Shown here: one piece after another, positions 47,886-61,379 of the stretch
Numbering within the stretch: the first letter of the stretch is position 1
Layout of the letters: each line of letters begins with the position of its first letter
Source of the DNA: Ischnura elegans
Taxonomy: Eukaryota > Arthropoda > Insecta > Odonata > Coenagrionidae
Assembly (NCBI RefSeq): GCF_921293095.1
Contig: NC_060254.1
Span: 14,694,001-14,758,000, forward strand
Reading direction: 5' to 3'
Length of the DNA stretch: 64,000 bases
Translations under genes and position numbers: made by a program
Notes under the pieces: model-generated
What the model was told of the DNA's origin: nothing
Seen by the model: the letters and a program-made list of their open reading frames with translations, nothing else
Database searches by the model: none

Positions 47886-49080
47886 TTGTCAATATTTCCT
47901 TTTGCCAATTTTACCTTTTTTAAATATTTCCTTTTGTCAATATTTCCTGTTTTCAATATTTCCTTTTTTCAATTTTTCCTTTTGTCAATATTTCCTCTTG
48001 TCAATATTTCCTTTTTTCGATATTTCCTTTTTTCAATATTTCTTTTTTACTTTACATCCTTTTTTCAATATTTCCTTTTGTCAATATTTCCTTTCTTCAA
48101 TATTTCCTTTTTTCAAGATTTCAATTTTTTTAATATTTCCTTTTTTCAATATTTCCTTTTTTCAATATTTCCTTTTGTCAATATTTCCTTTTTTCAATAT
48201 TTCCATTTTTCAACATTTCCTTTTTTCAATATTTCCTTTTTTCAATATTTCCTTTTTTATATATTTCCTTTTGTCAATATTTCCTTTTTTCAATATTTCT
48301 TTTATCAATATTTCTTTTGTCAATATTTCCTTTTTTCAATATTTCCTTTTTTCAATATTTCCTTTTTTCAATATTTCCTTTTTTCAATATTTCCTTTTGT
48401 CAATATTTCCTTTTTTCTATACTTCCTTTTTTCAATTTTTCCTTTTTTCAATATTTCCTTTTGTCAATATTTCCTTTTTTCTATATTTCCTTTTTTCAAT
48501 ATTTCCTTTTTTCAATATTTCCTTTTTTCAATATTTCCTTTTTTCAATATTTCCTTTTTTATATATTTCCTTTTGTCAATATTTCCTTTTGCCAATTTTA
48601 CCTTTTTTAAATATTTCCTTTTGTCAATATTTCCTTTTTTCAATATTTCCTTTTTTCAATTTTTCCTTTTGTCAATATTTCCTCTTGTCAATATTTCCTT
48701 TTTTCAATATTTCCTTTTTTCAATATTTCTTTTTTACTTTACATCCTTTTTTCAATATTTCCTTTTGTAAATATTTCCTTTCTTCAATATTTCCTTTTTT
48801 CAAGATTTCAATTTTTTTAATATTTCCTTTTTTCAATATTTCCTTTTTTCAATATTTCCTTTTGTCAATATTTCCTTTTTTCAATATTTCCATTTTTCAA
48901 CATTTCCTTTTTTCAATATTTCCTTTTTTCAATATTTCCTTTTTTATATATTTCCTTTTATCAATATTTCCTTTTTTCAATATTTCTTTTATCAATATTT
49001 CTTTTGTCAATATTTCCTTTTTTCAATATTTCCTTTTTTCAATATTTCCTTTTTTCAATATTTCCTTTTTTTAATATTTT
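47886..49080 (+). repeat. 687-bp tandem duplication in left arm
   Basis: The rare TTTTGCCAATTTTACC variant occurs at 47904 and 48591 (offset 687), with the same order of surrounding rare units. The offset is one base short of 43 units. Confidence 0.85.
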
Positions 49081-49227
49081 CTTTTGTCAATATTTCCTTT
49101 TTTCAATATTTCCTTTCTTCATTATTTCCTTTTTTCAATATTTCCTTTTTTCAATATTTCTATTTTTCAATATTTCTTTTTGTCAATATTTCCTTTTTTC
49201 TAACCTTCCTTTTTTCAATATTTCCTT

Positions 49228-49900
49228 TTGTCAATATTTCCTTTTTTCTATACTTTCTTTTTTCTATACTTCCTTTTTTCTATACATCCTTTCTTCAATA
49301 TTTCCTTTTTTCAAGATTTCAATTTTTTTAATATTTCCTTTTTTCAATATTTCCTTTTTTCAATATTTCCTTTTGTCAATATTTCCTTTTTTCAATATAT
49401 CCATTTTTCATTATTTCCTTTTTTCAATATTTCCTTTTTCAATATTTCCTTTTTTATATATTTCCTTTTGTCAATATTTCCTTTTTTCAATATTTCTTTT
49501 ATCAATATTTCTTTTGTCAATATTTCCTTTTTTCAATATTTCCTTTTTTCAATATTTCCTTTTTTCAATATTTCCTTTTTTTAATATTTCCTTTTGTCAA
49601 TATTTCCTTTTTTCAATATTTCCTTTCTTCATTATTTCCTTTTTTCAATATTTCCTTTTTGCAATATTTCTATTTTTCAATATTTCTTTTTGTCAATATT
49701 TCCTTTTTTCTATACTTTCTTTTTTCTATACTTCCTTTTTTCTAAACGTCCTTTTTTCAATATCTCCCTCATTCAAAATTTCCTTTTGTCAATATTTCCT
49801 TTTCTCAATATTTCCTTTTTTCAATATTTTCTTTTTTCAATATTTCCTTTTGTCAATATTTCCTTTTTTCAATATTTCCTTTATTCAATATGTCCTTTTT
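49228..49900 (+). repeat. dispersed third copy of the 43.6/45.3-kb block
   Basis: The block at 45332 and 45698 recurs at 49228 and 49594 (offset 3,896 for both), including CTAACCTTCC, CTAAACGTCC and CTCCCTCATTCAAAA rare variants. Confidence 0.85.
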
Positions 49901-50512
49901 TCAATATTTCCTTTTTTCAATATTTTCTTTTTTCAATATTTCCTATTTTCAATATTTCCTTGTTTCAATATTTCCTTTTGTCAATATTTCCTTTTTTCAA
50001 TATTTCCATTTTTCTATATTTCCTTTTTTCAATATTTTCTTTTTCAATATTTCCTTTTTTATATATTTCCTTTTGTCAATATTTCCTTGTGTCAATATTT
50101 TATTTTTTCAATATTTCCTTTTTTCAATATTTCCTTTTTTCAACATTTCCTTTTTTCAATATTTCCTTTTTTCTATACTTCCTTTTTTCAATATTTCTTT
50201 TTTGAATATATCCTTTTGTCAATATTTCCTTTTGTCAATATTTCCTTTTTTCGATATTTCCTTTTTTCAATATCTCCTTTTTTCAATATTTCTTTTTGTC
50301 AATGTTTCCTTTTTTCAATATTTCCTTTTGTCAATATTTCCTTCTTTCTATATTTCCTTTTTTCAATATTTCTCTTTCTCAATTTTTCCTTTTTTCAATA
50401 TCTCCATTTTTCAATATTTGCTTTTGTCAATATATCCTTTTTTCAATATTCCTTTTTTGTATACTTCCTTTTTTCAATATCTCTTATTTTTAATATTTCC
50501 TTTTGTAAATAT

Positions 50513-50532
50513 TTCTATATTTAAATAGGAAA
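50513..50532. other. inversion junction of the satellite, palindromic core
   Basis: TATTTAAATA at 50518-50527 is a perfect 10-bp palindrome centred between 50522 and 50523. Left of it units read as CAATATTTCC, right of it as GGAAATATTG. Outward from the core the arms resemble each other but with mismatches and a 1-bp length difference. Confidence 0.9.
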
Positions 50533-53500
50533 TATTGAAAAAAGGAATTATTGACAAAAGGAAATATTGACAAAAGGAAATATTGACAAAAGGAAATATT
50601 GAAAAAAGGAAATATTGAAAAAAGGAAGTATAGAAAAAAGGAAGTTTAGAAAAAAGGAAATATTGACAAAAGGAAATATTGAAAAAAGGAAATATTAACA
50701 AAAGGAAATTTTGAAAAAAGGAAGTATAGAAAAAAGGAAATATTGACAAAAGGAAATATTGACAAAAGGAAATATTGAAAAAAGAAAATATTGCAAAAGG
50801 AAATATAGACAAAAGGAAATATTGAAAAAACAAAGTATAGAAAAAAAGAAATATTTACCAAAGGAAATATTGAAAAAAAGAAGTATAGAAAAAAGGAAAT
50901 ATTGAAAAAATAAAATATTGAAAAAAGGAAATATTGACAAAAGGGAATATTCACAAAACGAAATATTGAAAAAAGGAAGTATAGAAAAAAGGAAATATTG
51001 ACAAATGGAAATATTGGAAAAGGAAGTATAGAAAAAAAAATTATTGACGAAAAGAAATATTGAAAAAAGGTGGTATAGAACAAAGGAAATATTGAAAAAA
51101 TGAAATATTGAAAAAAGGAAATATTGACAAAAGGGAATATTCACAAAACGAAATATTGAAAAAAGGAAGTATAGAAAAAAGGAAATATTGACAAATGGAA
51201 ATATTGAAAAAAGGAAGTATAGAAAAAAGGAAATATTGACAAATGGAAATATTGAAAAAAGGAAGTATAGAAAAAAAAATTATTGACAAAAAGAAATATT
51301 GAAAAAAGGTGGTATAGAAAAAAGGAAATATTGAAAAAAGGAAATATTGACAAAAGGAAATATTGTAAAAAGCAAGTATAGAAAAAAGGAAATATTGACA
51401 AAAGGAAATATTGAAAAAAGGAAATATTGAAAAAAGGAAATATTGAAAATAGGAAATATTGAAAAAAGGAAATATTGAAAAAAGGAAATAATGAAAAAAG
51501 GAAATATTGAAAAAAGGAAATATTGAAAACAGGAAGTATAGAAAGAAGGAAATATTGACAAAAGGGAATATTGAAAAAAGGAAATATTGAAAAAAGGAAA
51601 TATTGACAAAAGGAAATATTGTAAAAAGCAAGTATAGAAAAAAGGAAATATTGACAAAAGGAAATATTGAAAAAAGGAAATATTGAAAAAAGGAAATATT
51701 GAAAATAGGAAATATTGAAAAAAGGAAATATTGAAAAAAGGAAATAATGAAAAAAGGAAATATTGAAAAAAGGAAATATTGAAAAAAGGAAGTATAGAAA
51801 GAAGGAAATATTGACAAAAGGGAATATTGAAAAAAGGAAATATTGACAAAAGGAAATATTGAAAAAAGGAAATATTAAAAAAAGGAAATATTGAAAAAAG
51901 GAAATATGGACAAAAGGAAATATAGAAAAAAGGAAATATTGAAAAAAGGAAATATTGACAAAAGGAAATATTGACGAAAGGAAATATTGACAAAAGGAAA
52001 TATATAAAAAAGGAAATTTTGAAAAAAGGAAGTATAGAAAAAAGGAAATATTGAAAAAAGAAATATTGAAAAAAGAAGTATAGAAAAAAGGAAAAATTGA
52101 TAAAAGGAAATATTGAAAAAAGGAAATATTGACAAAAGGAAATATTGACAAAAGGAAATATTGAAAAAAGGAAGAAAAGAAAAAAGGAAATATTGACAAA
52201 AGGAAAAATTGAAAAAAGGAAGTATAGAAAAAAGGAAATAATGACAAAAGCAAATATTGAAAAGGTGAAGTATAGAAAAAAGGAAATATTGACAAAAGGA
52301 AATATTGAAAAAAGGAAATATTAAAAAAATGATTTCTTGAAAAAAGGAAATATTGAAGATAGGAAATATTGACAAAAGGAAATATTGAAAAAAGGAAGTA
52401 AAGAAAAAAAGAAATATTGAAAAAAGGAAATATTGAAAAAAGGAAATATTGACAAGAGGAAATATTGACAAAAGGAAATATTGAAAAAAGGAAATATTGA
52501 AAAAAGGAAGTATTGACAAAAGGAAATATTGAAAAAAGGAAATATAAAAAAAAGGAAATATTGACAAAAGGAAATATTGAAAAAAGGAAAAATTGAAAAA
52601 AGGAAGTATAGAATAAAGGAAATATTGACAAAATTAAATATTGAAAAAAGGAAATATTGAAAAAAGGATATATTGAAAAAAGGAAATATTGACAAAAGGA
52701 AATAATGAAAAAAGGAAATATTGGAAAAAGGAAGTATAGAAAAAAGGAAGTATAAAAAAAAGGAAGTATAGAAAAAAGGAAATATTGACAAAAGAAAATA
52801 TTGAAAAATGGTAATATTAACAAAAGGAAATATTGAAAAAACGAAGTATAGAAAAGAGAAAATATTGACAAAAGGAAATATTGACAAAAGGAAATATTGA
52901 AAAAAGGAATTATGGAAAAAAAGAAATATTGACAAAAGGAAATATTAACATAAGGAAATATTGACAAAATGAAATATTGAATAAAGGAAATATTGAAGAA
53001 AGGAAGTATAGAGAAAAGGAAATATTGACAAAAGGATATATTGAAAAAAGAAAATATTGAAAAAAGGAAATATTGACAAAAGGAAATATTGACAAAAGGA
53101 AATTTTGAAAGAAGGAGATATTGAAAAAAGGAAGTATAGAAAAAAGAAAGTATAGAAAAAAGGAAATGTTGACAAAAGGAAATATTGAAAAAAGGAAATA
53201 TTAACAGAAGGAAATATTGAAAAAAAGAAGTATGGAAAAAAGGAAATATTGACAAAATGAAATATTGACAAAAGAAAATATTGAAAAAAGGAAGTATAGA
53301 AAAAAAGAAATATTGACAAAAAGAAATATTGAAAAAAGGAAGTATAGAAAAACAGAAATATTGAAAAAAGGAAATATTGAAAATAGGTAATATTGAAAAA
53401 AGGAAATATTGACAAAAGAAAATATTGACAAAAGGAAATTTTGAAAGAAGGAGATATTGAAAAAAGAAGGTATAGAAAAAGGAAGTATAGAAAAAAGGAA

Positions 53501-55400
53501 ATATTGACAAAAGGAAATATTGAAAAAAGGAAATATTGACAAAAGGAAATATTGAAAAAAGGAAATTTTGAAAAAAGGAAATATTGAAAAAAGGAAATAT
53601 TGAAAAAAGGAAATATTAAAAATAGGAAATATTGAAATTAGGAAATATTGAAAAAAAGAAATATTAACAAAAGGAAATATTGAAAAAAGGAAATATTGAA
53701 AAAAGGAAATATTGAAAAAAGGAAATATCATAAAAAAGAAATATTGACAAAAAGAAATATTGGAAAAAGGAAATATTGAAAAAAGGAAGTATAGAAAAAA
53801 GGAAATATTGACAAAAGGAAATATTGAAAAAAGGAAATATTGAAAAAAGGAAATATTGAAAAAAAAAGTATAGAAAAAAGTAAATATTGACAAAAGGAAA
53901 TAATGAAAAAAGGAAATATTGAAAAAAGGAAATATTGACTAATGAAATATTGACAAAAGGAAGTATAGAAAAAAGGAAATATTGACAAAAGGAAATATTG
54001 AAAAAAGGAAATATTAACAAAAGGAAATATTGAAAAAAGGAAATATTGAAAAAAGGAAGTATAGAAAAAAGGAAATATTGACAAAAGGAAATATTGAATA
54101 AAGGAAGTATGGAAAAAAACAAATATTGACAAAAGGAAATATTGAAAAACGAAAGTATTGAAAAAAGGAAATATTGAAAAAAGGAAATATTGAAAAAAGG
54201 AAATATTGAAAAGAGGAAATATTGACAAAAGGAAATATTGACAAAAGGAAATATTGAAAAAAGGAAGTAAAGAAAAAGGGAAATATTGACAAAAGAGAAT
54301 ATTGAAAAAAGGAAGTATAGAAAAAAGGAAATATTGAGAAAAGGAATAATTGAAAAAAGGAAATATTGAAAAAAGGAAATATTGATAATAAGAAATATTT
54401 ACAAAAGGAAATATTGACAAAAGGAAATATATAAAAAAGGAAATATTGGCATAAGGAAAAAGTGAATATAGGAAGTATAGATAAAAGGTAATTTTGACAA
54501 AAGGAAATATTGAAAATAGGAAATATTGAAAAAAGGAATTATTCAAAAAAAGAAATATTGACATAAGGAAATATTGACAAAAGGAAATATATAAAAAAGG
54601 AAAAATTGAAAAAAGGAAATATTGAAAAAAGGAAGTATAGAAAAAAGGAAATATTGACAAAAGGAAAAATTGAAAAAAGGAAATATTGAAAAAAGGAAGT
54701 ATAGAAAAAAGGAAATATTGACAAAAGGAAAAATTGAAAAAAGGAAATATTGAAAAAAGGAAGTATAGAAAAAAGAATATACTGACAAAATGAAATATTG
54801 AAAAAAGGAAATATTGAAAAAAGGAAATATAAAAAAAAGGAAATATTGACAAAATATATTTTGAAAAAAGGAAATATTGAAAAAAGGAAATATTGACAAA
54901 AGAAAATATTGACAAAAGGAAATATTGAAAAAAGGAAATATTGAAAAAAGGAAGTATAGAAAAAAGGAAGTTTAGAAAAAAGGAAATATTGACAAAAGGA
55001 AATATTGAAAAAAGGAAATATTAACAAAAGGAAATATTGAAAAAAGGAAGTATAGAAAAAAGGAAATATTGACAAAAGGAAATATTGACAAAAGGAAATA
55101 TTGAAAAAAGAAAATATTGCAAAAGGAAATATTGACAAAAGGAAATATTGAAAAAACAAAGTATAGAAAAAAAGAAATATTTACCAAAGGAAATATTGAA
55201 AAAAAGAAGTATAGAAAAAAGGAAATATTGAAAAAATAAAATATTGAAAAAAGGAAATATTGACAAAAGGGAATATTCACAAAACGAAATATTGAAAAAG
55301 GAAGTATAGAAAAAAGGAAATATTGACAAATTGAAATATTGGAAAAGGAAGTATAGAAAAAAAAATTATTGACGAAAAGAAATATTGAAAAAAGGTGGTA
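50530..55400 (-). repeat. duplicated block at 4,326-bp offset in right arm
   Basis: GAAGTTTAGA at 50641 and 54967 and the GGTGGTATAGAACAAAGG region at about 51068 and 55394 share long flanks. The block adjoining the inversion junction is therefore copied about 4.3 kb into the right arm. Confidence 0.8.
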
Positions 55401-57071
55401 TAGAACAAAGGAAATATTGACAAAAGAAAATAATGAAAAAAGGAAGTAAAGAAAAAAGGAATTATTGAAAAAAGGAAATATTGACAATAGGAAATATTGA
55501 AAAAAGGAGCTATTGAAAAAGGAAGTATAGAAAAAAAGAAATATTGACAAAAAGAAATATTGAAAAAAGGAAGTAAAGAAAAAAGGAAATATGGAAAAAA
55601 GGAAATATTGAAAAAAGGAAATATTGACAAAAGGAAATATTAAAAAGGAAGTATAGAAAAAAGGAAATATTGAAAAAAGGAAATATTGAAAAAAGGAAAT
55701 ATTGAAAAAAGGAAGTATAGAAAAAAAGAAATATTGACAAAAAGAAATATTGAAAAAAGGAAGTATAGAAAAAAGGAAATATTGAAAAAAGGAAATATTG
55801 AAAAAAGGTAATATTGAAAAAAGGAAATATTGACGAAAGAAAATATTGACAAAAGGAAATTTTGAAAGAAGGAGATATTGAAAAAAGGAAGTATAGAAAA
55901 AAGGAAGTATAGAAAAAAGAAAGTATGGAAAAAAGGAAATATTGACAAAAGGAAATATTGAAAAAAGGAAATATTGACAAAAGAAAATGTTGACAAAAGT
56001 AAATATTGCAAAAAGCAAGTATAGAAAAAAGGAAAAATTGACAAAAGGAAATATTGAAAAAAGGAAATATTGAAAAAAGGAAATATTGAAAAAAGGAAAT
56101 ATGAAAAAAAGGAAATATTGAAAAAAGGAAATATTGAAAAAAAGAAATATTGACAAAAGGAAATATTGAAAAAAGGAAATATTGAAAAAAGGAAATATTG
56201 AAAAAAGGAAATATCAAAAAAAAGAAATATTGACAAAAGGAAATATTGAAAAAAGCAAATATTGAAAAAAGGAAGTATAGAAAAATGGAAATATTGACCA
56301 AAGGAAATATTGAAAAAAGGAAATATTGAAAAAAGTAAATATTGAAAAGAGGAAATATTGAAAAAAAAAGTATAGAAAAAAGTAAATATTGACAAAAGGA
56401 AATATTGAAAAAAGGAAATATTGAAAAAAAAATATTGACAAAAGGAAATATTGACAAAAGGAGGTATAGAAAAAAGTAAATAATGACAAAAGGAAATATT
56501 GAAAAAAGTAAATATTAACAAAAGGAAATATTGAAAAAAGGAAATATTAACAAAAGGAAATATTGAAAAAAGGAAATATTGAAAAAAGGAAGTATAGAAA
56601 AAAGGAAATATTGACAAAAGGAAATATTGAATAAAGGAAGTATAGAAAATAACAAATATTGACGAAAGGTAATATTGACAAAAGGAAATATTTAAAAACA
56701 AAAGTATTGAAAAAAGGAAATATTGAAAAAAAGAAATATTGAATAAAGGAAATATTGAAAAAAGGAAATATTGACAAAAGGAAATATTGACAAAAGGAAA
56801 TACTGAAAAAAGGAAGTAAAGAAAAAGGGAAATATTGACAAAAGGGAATATTGAAAAAAGGAAGTATAGAAAAAAGGAAATATTGAGAAAAGGAAATATT
56901 GAAAAAAAGAAATATTGAAAAAAGGAAATATTGGTAATAAGAAATATTTACAAAAGGAAATATATAAAAAAGGAAATATTGGCATAAGGAAAAAGTGAAA
57001 ATAGGAAGTATAGAAAAAAGGAAATTTTGACAAAAGGAAATATTGCAAAAAGGAAATATTGAAAAAAGGAA

Positions 57072-59313
57072 TTATTCAAAAAGGAAATATTGACATAAGG
57101 AAATATTGACAAAAGGAAATATATAAAAAAGGAAAAATTGAAAAAAGTAAATATTGAAAAAAGGATATATTGAAAAAAGGAAATATTGACAAAAGGAAAT
57201 ATTGAAAAAAGGAAATATTGAAAAAAGGATACATTGAAAAAAGAAGATATTGAAAAAAGGAAATATTGAAAAAAGGAAATATAAAAAAAAGGATATATTG
57301 ACAAAAGGATATTTTGAAAAAAGGAAATATTGAAAGAAGGAAATATTGACAAAAGAAAATATTGACAAAAGGTAATATTGAAAAAAGGAAATATTGAAAA
57401 AAGGAAGTATAGAAAAAAGAAAGTATAGAAAAAAGAAAGAGTAGAAAAAAGAAAAAATTGACAAAAGGAAATATTTAAAAAAGAAAATATTAACAAAAGG
57501 AAATATTGAAAAAAGGAAATATAAAAAAAAGGAAATATTGACAAAAGGATATATTGAAAAAAGGAAATATTGAAAAAAGGAAATATTGACAAAAGAAAAT
57601 ATTGACAAAAGGTAATATTGAAAAAAGGAAATATTGAAAAAAGGAAGCATAGAAAAAAAGAAATATTGACAAAAAGAAATATCGAAGAAGGGAAATATTG
57701 AAAAAAGGAAATATCGAAGAAAGGAAATATTGACAAAATGAAATATTGACAAAAGGAAGCATAGAAAAAAAGAAATATTGACAAAAGGATATATTGAAAA
57801 AAGGAAATATTGACAAAAGGAATTTGACAAATGGAAATATTGCAAAAAGGAAGTATAGAAAAAAGGAATTATTGAAACAAGGAAATATTGAAAAAAGGAA
57901 GTATAGAAAAAAGAAAATATTGAAAAAAGGACATATTGAAAATAGGAAATATTGAAAAAAGCAAATATTTAAAAAAGGAAGTATAGAAAGAAGGAAATAT
58001 TGACAAAAGAAAATATTGAAAAAAGGAAGTAAAGAAAAAAGGAAATTTTGACAAAAGGAAATATTGCAAAAAGGAAATATTGAAAAAAGGAATTATTCAA
58101 AAAGGAAATATTGACATAAGGAAATATTGACAAAAGGAAATATATAAAAAAGGAAAAATTGAAAAAAGGAAATATTGAAAAAAAGAAATATTGAATAAAG
58201 GAAATATTGAAAAAAGGAAATATTGACAAAAGGAAATATTGACAAAAGGAAATACTGAAAAAAGGAAGTAAAGAAAAAGGGAAATATTGACAAAAGAGAA
58301 TATTGAAAAAAGGAAGTATAGAAAAAAGGAAATATTGAGAAAAGGAAATATTGAAAAAAAGAAATATTGAAAAAAGGAAATATTGGTAATAAGAAATATT
58401 TACAAAAGGAAATATTGACAAAAGGAAATATATAAAAAAGGAAATATTGGCATAAGGAAAAAGTGAAAATAGGAAGTATAGAAAAAAGGAAATTTTGACA
58501 AAAGGAAATATTGCAAAAAGGAAATATTGAAAAAAGGAATTATTCAAAAAGGAAATATTGACATAAGGAAATATTGACAAAAGGAAATATATAAAAAAGG
58601 AAAAATTGAAAAAAGTAAATATTGAAAAAAGGATATATTGAAAAAAGGAAATATTGACAAAAGGAAATATTGAAAAAAGGAAATATTGAAAAAAGGATAC
58701 ATTGAAAAATGAAGATATTGAAAAAAGGAAATATTGAAAAAAGGAAATATAAAAAAAAGGTTATATATTCAAAAGGATATTTTGAAAAAAGAAAATATTG
58801 AAAGAAGGAAATATTGACAAAAGAAAATATTGACAAAAGGTAATATTGAAAAAAGGAAATATTGAAAAAAGGAAGTATAGAAAAAAGAAAGTATAGAAAA
58901 AAGAAAGAGTAGAAAAAAGAAAAAATTGACAAAAGGAAATATTTAAAAAAGAAAATATTAACAAAAGGAAATATTGAAAAAAGGAAATATAAAAAAAAGG
59001 AAATATTGACAAATGGATATATTGAAAAAAGGAAATATTGAAAAAAGGAAATATTGACAAAAGAAAATATTGACAAAAGGTAATATTGAAAAAAGGAAAT
59101 ATTGAAAAAAGGAAGCATAGAAAAAAAGAAATATTGACAAAAAGAAATATCGAAGAAGTGAAATATTGAAAAAAGGAAATATCGAAGAAAGGAAATATTG
59201 ACAAAATGAAATATTGACAAAAGGAAGCATAGAAAAAAAGAAATATTGACAAAAGGATATATTGAAAAAAGGAAAAATTGACAAAAGGAATTTGACAAAA
59301 GGAAATATTGCAA
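57072..59313 (-). repeat. 1,468-bp higher-order duplication in right arm
   Basis: Long matching runs of rare variants (GAAGCATAG, ATCGAAGAA, AGGATACATTG, GGAATTTGACAAA) recur at a constant 1,468-bp offset from about 57,070 to 59,310, continuing toward 59,460. Confidence 0.85.
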
Positions 59314-61379
59314 AAAGGAAGTATAGAAAAAAGGAATTATTGAAACAAGGAAATATTGAAAAAAGGAAGTATAGAAAAAAGAAAATATTGAAAAAAGGAC
59401 ATATTGAAAATAGGAAATATTGAAAAAAGCAAATATTTAAAAAAGGAAGTATAGAAAGAAGGAAATATTGACAAAAGAAAATATTGAAAAAAGGAAGTAA
59501 AGAAAGAAGGAAATATTGAAAAAAGGAAATATTGACAATAGGAAATATTGAAAAAAGGAGCTATTGAAAAAAGGAAATATTGAGAAAAGAAAATATTGAA
59601 AAAAGGAAATATTGACAATAGGAAATATTTGACAAAAGGAAATATTAAAAAGGAAGTATAGAAAAAAGGAAATATTGAACAAAGGAAATATTGAAAAAAG
59701 GAAATATTGAAAAAAGGAAGTATAGAAAAAAAGAAATATTGACAAAAGAAATATTGAAAACAGGAAATATTGAAAAAAGGAAATATTGAAAAAAGGAAAT
59801 ATTGAAAAAAGGAAATATTGAAAAAAGGATGTATAGAAAGAAGAAAATATTTACAAAAGGAAATATTGAAAATAAGAGATTGAAAAAAGGAAGTATACAA
59901 AAAAGGAATATTGAAAAAAGGAAATATTGACAAAAGGAAATATTGAAAAATGGAGATATTGAAAAAAGGAAATATAGAAATAAGGAAGTATAGACTAAAG
60001 AAAGTATAGAAAAAAGAAATATTGACAAAAGGAAATATTGAAAAAAGTAAATATTGAATAAAGGAAATATTGAAAAAAAAGTATAGAAAAAAGTAAATAT
60101 TGACAAAAGGAAATATTGAAAACAGGAAATACTGAAAAAAGGAAATATTGACAAAAGGAAGTATAGAAAAAAGGAAATATTGACAAAAGGAAATATTGAA
60201 AAAAGGAAATATTAACAAAAGGAAATATTGAAAAAAGGAAATATTAAAAAAAGGAAATAGTGAAAAAAGGAAATATTGAAAAAAAGAAATATTGACAAAA
60301 GGAAATATTGACAAAAGGAAATTTTGAAAGTAGGAGATATTGAAAAAAGGAAGTATAGAAAAAAGGGAGTATAGAAAAAAGAAAGTATAGAAAAAAGGAA
60401 ATATTGAAAAAAGGAAATATTGAAAAAAGTAAATATTGAAAAAAGGAAATATTGAAAAAAAAGTATAGAAAAAAGTAAATATTGACAAAAGGAAATATTG
60501 AAAACAGGAAATACTGAATAAAGGAAATATTGACAAAAGGAAGTTTAGAGAAAAGGAAATATTGACAAAAGGAAATATTGAAGAACGAAAGTATTGAAAA
60601 AAGGAAATATTGAAAAAAGGAAATATTGAAAAAAGGAAATATTGACAAAAGGAAATATTGACAAAAGGAAGTATTGACAAAAGGAAATATATAAAAAAGG
60701 AAAAATTGAAAAAAGGAAATATTGAGAAAAGGAAATATTGAAAAAAGGAAGTAAAGAAAAAACGAAATATTGACAAAAAGAAATATTGAAAAATGGAAAT
60801 ATTGAAAAAAGGAAATATTGAAAAAAGGAAATAATGAAGAAAGGAAATATTGAAAAAAGGAAATATTGACAAAAGGAAATATTAAAAAAAGGAAATATTG
60901 AAAAATGGAAATATTGAAAAAAGGAAATATTGAAAAAAGCAATATTGAAAAAAGGAAATATTGACAAAAGGAAATATTGACAAAAGGAAATATACAAAAT
61001 AGGAAATATTGAAAAAAGGAAATATTGAAAAAGGAAATATTGAAAAATGGAAATATTGAAAAAAGAAAATATTGACAAAAGGAAATATTGAAAAAAGGAA
61101 ATATTGAAAAAAGCAGTATAGAAAAAAGGAAATATTGACAAAAGGAAATATTCACAAAAGGAAATATTGACAAAATGAAATATTGAATAAAGGAAATATT
61201 GAAAAAAGGAAGTATAGAGAAAAGGAAATATTGACAAAAGGAAATATTGAAAAAAGAAAATATTGAAAAAAGGAAATATTGACAAAAGGAAATATTGACA
61301 AAAGGAAATTTTGAATGAAGGAGATATTGAAAAAAGGATGAATAGAAAAAAGGAAGTATAGAAAAAAGAAAGTATAGAA

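Larger units (their letters stand above)
39111..50522 (+). repeat. 16-bp satellite array, left arm (T-rich on + strand)
   Basis: About 710 tandem units of CAATATTTCCTTTTTT and variants. Three common unit forms alternate: ending TTTTTT, ending TTTTGT, and a CTATACTT form replacing CAATATTT. Single-base insertions and deletions occasionally change unit length. Kilobase-scale duplications are superimposed (see separate entries). The array starts abruptly after GGACACCATCC. Because 16 is not divisible by 3 and the unit has no stop in any frame of this strand, all three + frames stay open for long distances. These encode a meaningless 16-residue cycle (ISFFQYFLFSIFPFFN). Confidence 0.98.
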
